NCBI GenBank assembly: GCA_002307065.1
Contig: DBTN01000042.1
Coordinates: 630 to 45,397 of the forward strand
DNA: 44,768 nt
Reading direction: 5' to 3'
Origin: Akkermansiaceae bacterium UBA1315
GTDB lineage: Bacteria; Verrucomicrobiota; Verrucomicrobiia; Verrucomicrobiales; Akkermansiaceae
The notes under the pieces are model-generated. The model was not told the DNA's origin and ran no database searches. It worked only from the letters and a program-made list of their open reading frames with translations. Within the stretch, counting starts at the first letter, position 1; every line of letters begins with the position of its first letter. Made by a program: the position numbers and the translations under genes. This document shows, one piece after another, positions 41,492-44,768 of this stretch.

Positions 41492-42499
41492 ATGGCCTCC
41501 AGCACCACCACGCCACTCCGCAGCGATCTGTTTCCTTTTGAACTCGTCCGGCCGGAGTTGGAGAAAGTTGAAGCTGCCATCCGGGAACAAATCCGCGCCT
41601 TTGACCCCGCCGTCGAGCCTTACGTCGATTACGTTTGCAACACGTCCGGGAAACGCATCCGGCCCGCACTTTCCATCTTGGTTGGCGGAGCGACAGGCAC
41701 GGTGACTCCGGACCATTTAAAAATCGGGATGATCCTGGAGCTCGTCCACATGGCCTCGCTCGTGCACGACGACATCATGGACGGCGCAAACACCCGCCGC
41801 ATGGTTCCCACCGCAAATGCGAAATGGGGCAACGCGCTCTCGGTCCTCCTCGGCGACGCGCTTTTCACCCACGCCCTCACGCTCGCAACCGAACTGAACA
41901 GCCTCGATATTTGCCGCAAAGTCGGCCAAGCCGCTCGCGATGTTTGCCAAGGCGAAATCATCCAGACACAGCGCCGGTTCGACCTTTCGCTCACCAAGGC
42001 CGACTATTTCCGAATCATCGAAATGAAAACCGGGGCGCTTTTCGCCGCCGCGACCGGTTTGTCCGGGAAAATTTCCGGCGTCGATGAAGCGACCGAGGCC
42101 CGCCTATTCGACTACGGCATGAAACTCGGCACCGCTTATCAAATCTACGACGACTGCCTAGATCTTGTCGGCTCGGAAGAAATCGTCGGAAAAACACTCC
42201 GCACCGATCTCGCCAAAGGCAAACTGACCTTGCCCATCCTCAATCTTCTCGAAACCTCTTCCGAAGCGCAACGGACGAAGCTGAACAAACGCATCATCGA
42301 TCAGGAACCGCTCGATCTACCGGTTCTCGTCGGCATCGCCGAATACGAAGGAGCGATCGAAAGCGCCGTCGACACCGGTTTGGCGCTCCTCCAGCAAAGC
42401 CGCGATGATATCGCGGACCTCGGGCCGTCGGTGCACTCGGAAGCGCTCAACCAGATCACCTGGTTTCTGGAAGGGTTGTTGAAAAAGTGCCGAAAATAA
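41492..42499 (+). CDS. Polyprenyl diphosphate synthase (IspB-like)
   Basis: A trans-prenyltransferase that extends farnesyl or geranylgeranyl diphosphate with isopentenyl diphosphate to the long side chain of quinones. The 335-residue protein has the first Asp-rich motif DDIMD at 93-97 and the second DDCLD at 220-224, plus GKRIRP, MKTGALFAAA and KGKLTLPIL. Chain length cannot be read reliably. The ATG at 41492 is preferred; an in-frame ATG at 41456 would add 12 residues. It ends one base from the convergent SseB-like gene. Menaquinone for sdh and ndh is the probable destination. Confidence 0.92.
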   Translation: MASSTTTPLRSDLFPFELVRPELEKVEAAIREQIRAFDPAVEPYVDYVCNTSGKRIRPALSILVGGATGTVTPDHLKIGMILELVHMASLVHDDIMDGANTRRMVPTANAKWGNALSVLLGDALFTHALTLATELNSLDICRKVGQAARDVCQGEIIQTQRRFDLSLTKADYFRIIEMKTGALFAAATGLSGKISGVDEATEARLFDYGMKLGTAYQIYDDCLDLVGSEEIVGKTLRTDLAKGKLTLPILNLLETSSEAQRTKLNKRIIDQEPLDLPVLVGIAEYEGAIESAVDTGLALLQQSRDDIADLGPSVHSEALNQITWFLEGLLKKCRK

Positions 42500-42500
42500 T

Positions 42501-42992
42501 CTAATATCGCGCGCTCAGCCCATCTGCCAGAAGCAATGCCAGCGCTTCAGGCCTCAGGGTGACCTGGACCGTTCCGCGCGCGATGATTCTGACGACAGTC
42601 TTCGAATGGCTCAAAAGTCGCAACAACGGATCGGCCGCCATTTTTTTTAGAATGAGCACTTGCAGTTCCGGGACGTCTCCCAGCCGTGCTTTCGCAGCCG
42701 CCTGACTGGTGAAAACCGGTGTGAACTTGCCCCGCGCATCTTCAAAGGCACACCAATGTTTTGGCGCTTCCTCTTCCGGTGAGTCCTGCTTTAGCCCCGG
42801 CTCTGCGGGCGGAATCAGCAAAAATAACTCACAGGTCATCAACATTTTGAAGAACCTCCCATGCTGCGAGGAATCCTTGCTGGATTTTTCCATCAGCCGC
42901 TCAAGCGCATTGGGACGCGAGGTGACCGGACGACTTTGACCCTTTGAAAGGGATTTTTTCTTCATACGCGGGGGGAGTTGCGAACGAGTCAT
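42501..42992 (-). CDS. SseB-like protein
   Basis: A 163-residue protein resembling the SseB N-terminal domain (enhanced serine sensitivity family): LERLMEKSSKDSSQHGRFFKMLMTCELFLLIPP, then KHWCAFEDARGKFTPVFTSQAAAKARLGD and LLRLLSHSKTVVRI. The basic N-terminus MTRSQLPPRMKKKS may begin ten residues later at a second ATG. Function of the family is poorly known. It diverges from ndh over a 107-base gap containing a CRP-like palindrome. Confidence 0.75.
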   Translation of the reverse strand: MTRSQLPPRMKKKSLSKGQSRPVTSRPNALERLMEKSSKDSSQHGRFFKMLMTCELFLLIPPAEPGLKQDSPEEEAPKHWCAFEDARGKFTPVFTSQAAAKARLGDVPELQVLILKKMAADPLLRLLSHSKTVVRIIARGTVQVTLRPEALALLLADGLSARY

Positions 42993-43048
42993 TCACCCTC
43001 ATTTTCGGGCGATCGTCGATCCCATTTGTCGAAAATACCGGTTCGAAT

Positions 43049-43070
43049 GCTTGTGAAAGATTTCACAAGC
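43049..43070. promoter_or_regulatory. CRP/FNR-like palindrome upstream of ndh
   Basis: Perfect 10-bp arms with a 2-base spacer, containing TGTGA-N6-TCACA, exactly the CRP half-site arrangement. The site ends 29 bases before the ndh start and lies 57 bases upstream of the divergent SseB-like start. That distance to ndh suggests it overlaps or follows the promoter, as an operator for a repressor. No regulator gene of this family is seen in the window. Confidence 0.65.
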
Positions 43071-43099
43071 TCCGATTGCCCTGAGCGAAAAACTCGTGT

Positions 43100-44431
43100 A
43101 TGGCTCCGCGCATGCCTACACCGAACGCCGCTACCGGCCTTCCTCGCAAAGTTCTGATCATCGGCGGCGGTTTCGCCGGCCTTGAGCTCGCCCGTGGTCT
43201 TGCCAATGACAACCGATTCGAAGTCACGCTGATTGACAGAACAAACCACCACTTGTTTCAGCCGCTCCTTTACCAAGTAGCAACTGCCTCGCTGGCCGCC
43301 CCCGACATTGCCCGCTCAATCCGGCAGATCTTGGAAAATGCCCGCAACGTCACGGTTCTCATGGACGAAGTGACCTCGATCGAGCCGGATGAAAAGCGCG
43401 CGACCGGTCTTTCCGGAACGGTTTATACTTACGATTATCTCCTCCTCGCCGCCGGCGCGCGGACCAGCTATTTCGGCAACGACGCTTGGGCAGCCCACAC
43501 CATGGGCCTGAAATCACTCGCCGATGCTCAAAACATCCGACGCACGGTTCTGTCGAATCTGGAGCGCGCTGAACTTACGACTGACGAAGCAGAGCGGACC
43601 CGCTTGATGACGGTTGCGATCATTGGCGGCGGTCCTACCGGAGTCGAACTCGCTGGCGCCTTCGCCGACTTGATCCACCGGTCGCTGAAATCGAATTTCC
43701 GCCGCATCGACACGACAAAATTGCGTGTCATTTTGATCGAAGGATCCAATCACATTCTCGAAATTTACGACAACGATCAGAGCATTTACGCTCGCCAGCA
43801 CTTGGAAAGTATCGGCGTCGAGGTTCGCACCCAAACGAAAGTGACAAACGTTCGCGCGGGAGCCTTGGAATTCTTGGACGGCTCCACACTTGAAGCGTCC
43901 GCGATCATCTGGGCCGCTGGCGTCGCAGCCAATCCGCTGACCCAATGCATCGGAGTTCCTACCGACCGGGGTGGCCGGATCACACCAAATCCTGATCTTT
44001 CGATCCCCGGCAGACCGGAAATTTTTGTTGCCGGTGACTTGGTATCGATGCGCGACCGGGAGGACAAACCGGTCCCGGGTGTCGCCCCCGCCGCGACGCA
44101 AATGGGTGCGCACCTTGCCAAACTCCTGAAAGAAGAACTTCGCCTTGAGGCAAAAGGCTTCACCGGAAACAAACACGATCTGCGTCCGAAATTCCGCTAT
44201 TTTGACAAAGGCATGATGGCGATCATCGGGAAAAATCACGCGGTAGTGAAAGCCGGCAAAATGAGACTCCGCGGATTGATGGCGTGGCTCGCATGGCTTT
44301 TCGTCCACATCCTTTTCCTCGTCGGTTTCCGCAACAAACTGGCCGTCCTTCTCGGCTGGGCTTACTCCTACCTTCGAAACAATCCGGAAGCTCGCGTCAT
44401 CGTTTACCCGCCGACGTCTTCCCGCCCTTGA
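43100..44431 (+). CDS. ndh: Type II NADH dehydrogenase
   Basis: A single-subunit, non-pumping NADH:quinone oxidoreductase on the inner face of the membrane. The 443-residue flavoprotein has the FAD motif GGGFAG at 22-27, NHHLFQPLLYQVATASL, a second Rossmann motif IIGGGPTGVELAGAFADL for NADH, and IWAAGVAANPL and FVAGDL. The C-terminal hydrophobic stretch (LMAWLAWLFVHILFLVGFRNKL) anchors it to the membrane. A second in-frame ATG lies at 43112. It is monocistronic, ended by a strong terminator, and preceded by a CRP/FNR-like site. Confidence 0.95.
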   Translation: MAPRMPTPNAATGLPRKVLIIGGGFAGLELARGLANDNRFEVTLIDRTNHHLFQPLLYQVATASLAAPDIARSIRQILENARNVTVLMDEVTSIEPDEKRATGLSGTVYTYDYLLLAAGARTSYFGNDAWAAHTMGLKSLADAQNIRRTVLSNLERAELTTDEAERTRLMTVAIIGGGPTGVELAGAFADLIHRSLKSNFRRIDTTKLRVILIEGSNHILEIYDNDQSIYARQHLESIGVEVRTQTKVTNVRAGALEFLDGSTLEASAIIWAAGVAANPLTQCIGVPTDRGGRITPNPDLSIPGRPEIFVAGDLVSMRDREDKPVPGVAPAATQMGAHLAKLLKEELRLEAKGFTGNKHDLRPKFRYFDKGMMAIIGKNHAVVKAGKMRLRGLMAWLAWLFVHILFLVGFRNKLAVLLGWAYSYLRNNPEARVIVYPPTSSRP

Positions 44432-44447
44432 TTCGATCAAGAATTTG

Positions 44448-44490
44448 AAAAACCGGCTCACGGCATTCTCTGCCGGAGCCGGTTTTTTTT
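44448..44490 (+). terminator. Rho-independent terminator of ndh
   Basis: AAAAACCGGCTC (44448-44459) pairs with GAGCCGGTTTTT (44476-44487), with an inner CGGCA / TGCCG stem and TTCTC loop, then a T run. It carries AAACCGG and CCGGTTT as its two arms, the core of the dispersed motif. Confidence 0.92.
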
Positions 44491-44549
44491 GCACCGATCT
44501 CACGCCGGAGGGCGCTCACCGATCCAGTTACGACTTCCTGACAGACCTC

Positions 44550-44584
44550 AAAAAAAAGAGGGCGGACGCTTTCGCCCACCCTCT
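44550..44584 (-). terminator. Rho-independent terminator of sucD
   Basis: On the minus strand, AGAGGGTGGGCG pairs with CGTCCGCCCTCT (12 bp including two G-T pairs) around an AAAG loop, followed by eight T. It lies 34 bases beyond the sucD stop, facing the ndh terminator. Confidence 0.92.
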
Positions 44585-44618
44585 CCTTCCGATTTTCAAC
44601 CGGACTACCGTTTTAAAA

Positions 44619-44768
44619 TTATTTCCCCCAGCGCTCCAGCAGCGTGGTCGCCATCACACTCGGAGTTTCCGCCACCGCGATTCCGCATTCGGCCAGAATC
44701 CGCTTTTTGGCTTCAGCCGTATCATCTTCACCACCAACGATCGCACCGGCGTGGCCCATGCGGCGGCC
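44619..44768 (-). CDS. sucD: Succinyl-CoA synthetase alpha subunit, C-terminal end
   Basis: The last 49 codons of an open frame that runs off the window. The start GRRMGHAGAIVGGEDDTAEAKKR matches the conserved C-terminal region of SucD, including the phosphorylated active-site histidine in MGHAGAI. The enzyme interconverts succinyl-CoA and succinate with ADP/GDP phosphorylation, feeding the succinate dehydrogenase encoded at 17.9-20.6 kb. sucC would be expected just outside the window. Confidence 0.93.
   Translation of the reverse strand, partial: GRRMGHAGAIVGGEDDTAEAKKRILAECGIAVAETPSVMATTLLERWGK

Noticed and set aside
1..44768. CRISPR arrays, insertion sequences, prophage genes and attachment sites
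   Set aside because: No spaced direct repeats, transposase or integrase motifs or tRNA-end duplications were found; the dispersed octamer has no regular spacing.

Overview
The window is a stretch of bacterial chromosome, moderately GC-rich and densely coding, with no rRNA, insertion sequence, prophage or CRISPR array. The protein families suggest Verrucomicrobiota or a close PVC relative: a DUF2231 / planctomycete-type cytochrome c / leucine-rich-repeat fusion, a DUF1080 protein, class-3 (SdhCA-type) succinate dehydrogenase, several lipoproteins of unknown family, and mostly weak Shine-Dalgarno sequences. This placement is inferred from gene content, not from a marker phylogeny.

Layout. 0-2 kb (minus): thyA, a small two-helix pore-like membrane protein and folA overlap end to start as a folate/dTMP operon behind tRNA-Asp(GUC), which has its own terminator. 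2-5.7 kb: fabG, sixA, lysA and a small outer-membrane barrel. 6-10.3 kb: fdhD and a YdeP-type molybdopterin oxidoreductase (convergent), then agmatine deiminase. 10.5-12.3 kb (minus): ECF sigma factor, an 86-residue unknown and an MscS-like channel, all overlapping. 12.4-17.7 kb (minus): a cytochrome/LRR membrane protein, a small membrane protein, then the conserved trio ATP-grasp / alpha-E / transglutaminase. 17.9-24.6 kb (plus): sdhC, sdhA (no sdhB), a small membrane protein, modA-modB (no modC), an M32 carboxypeptidase and tmk. 24.6-32.8 kb: a bacteriophytochrome without a kinase, heme oxygenase, an AraC-type regulator, glycogen synthase, a DUF2383 protein, a GH13 branching-type enzyme and a YciF-like ferritin-fold protein; this looks like a light/stress/glycogen module. 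33-42.5 kb: a small lipoprotein, a TrhO-RluA fusion, an ACT-domain protein, an ankyrin lipoprotein, trmO, a large lipoprotein, a DUF1080 protein and a polyprenyl diphosphate synthase. 42.5-44.8 kb: an SseB-like protein, NDH-2 behind a CRP/FNR-like palindrome, and the 3' end of sucD.

Themes. Respiration (sdh, ndh, cytochrome fusion, sucD) and molybdenum enzymology (fdhD, YdeP-like, modAB) recur. Tetrapyrrole light sensing is self-contained: heme oxygenase can make the biliverdin the phytochrome needs.

The most striking unexplained signal is not a gene. The octamer AAACCGGT / ACCGGTTT is scattered through the window on both strands, in several reading frames and in intergenic DNA. I counted about 83 copies of its core ACCGGT by eye, about 40 with the octamer extension. 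It behaves like a genome-wide iterated motif of the DNA-uptake-sequence or HIP1 kind, and it is sparser across the phytochrome/glycogen block.
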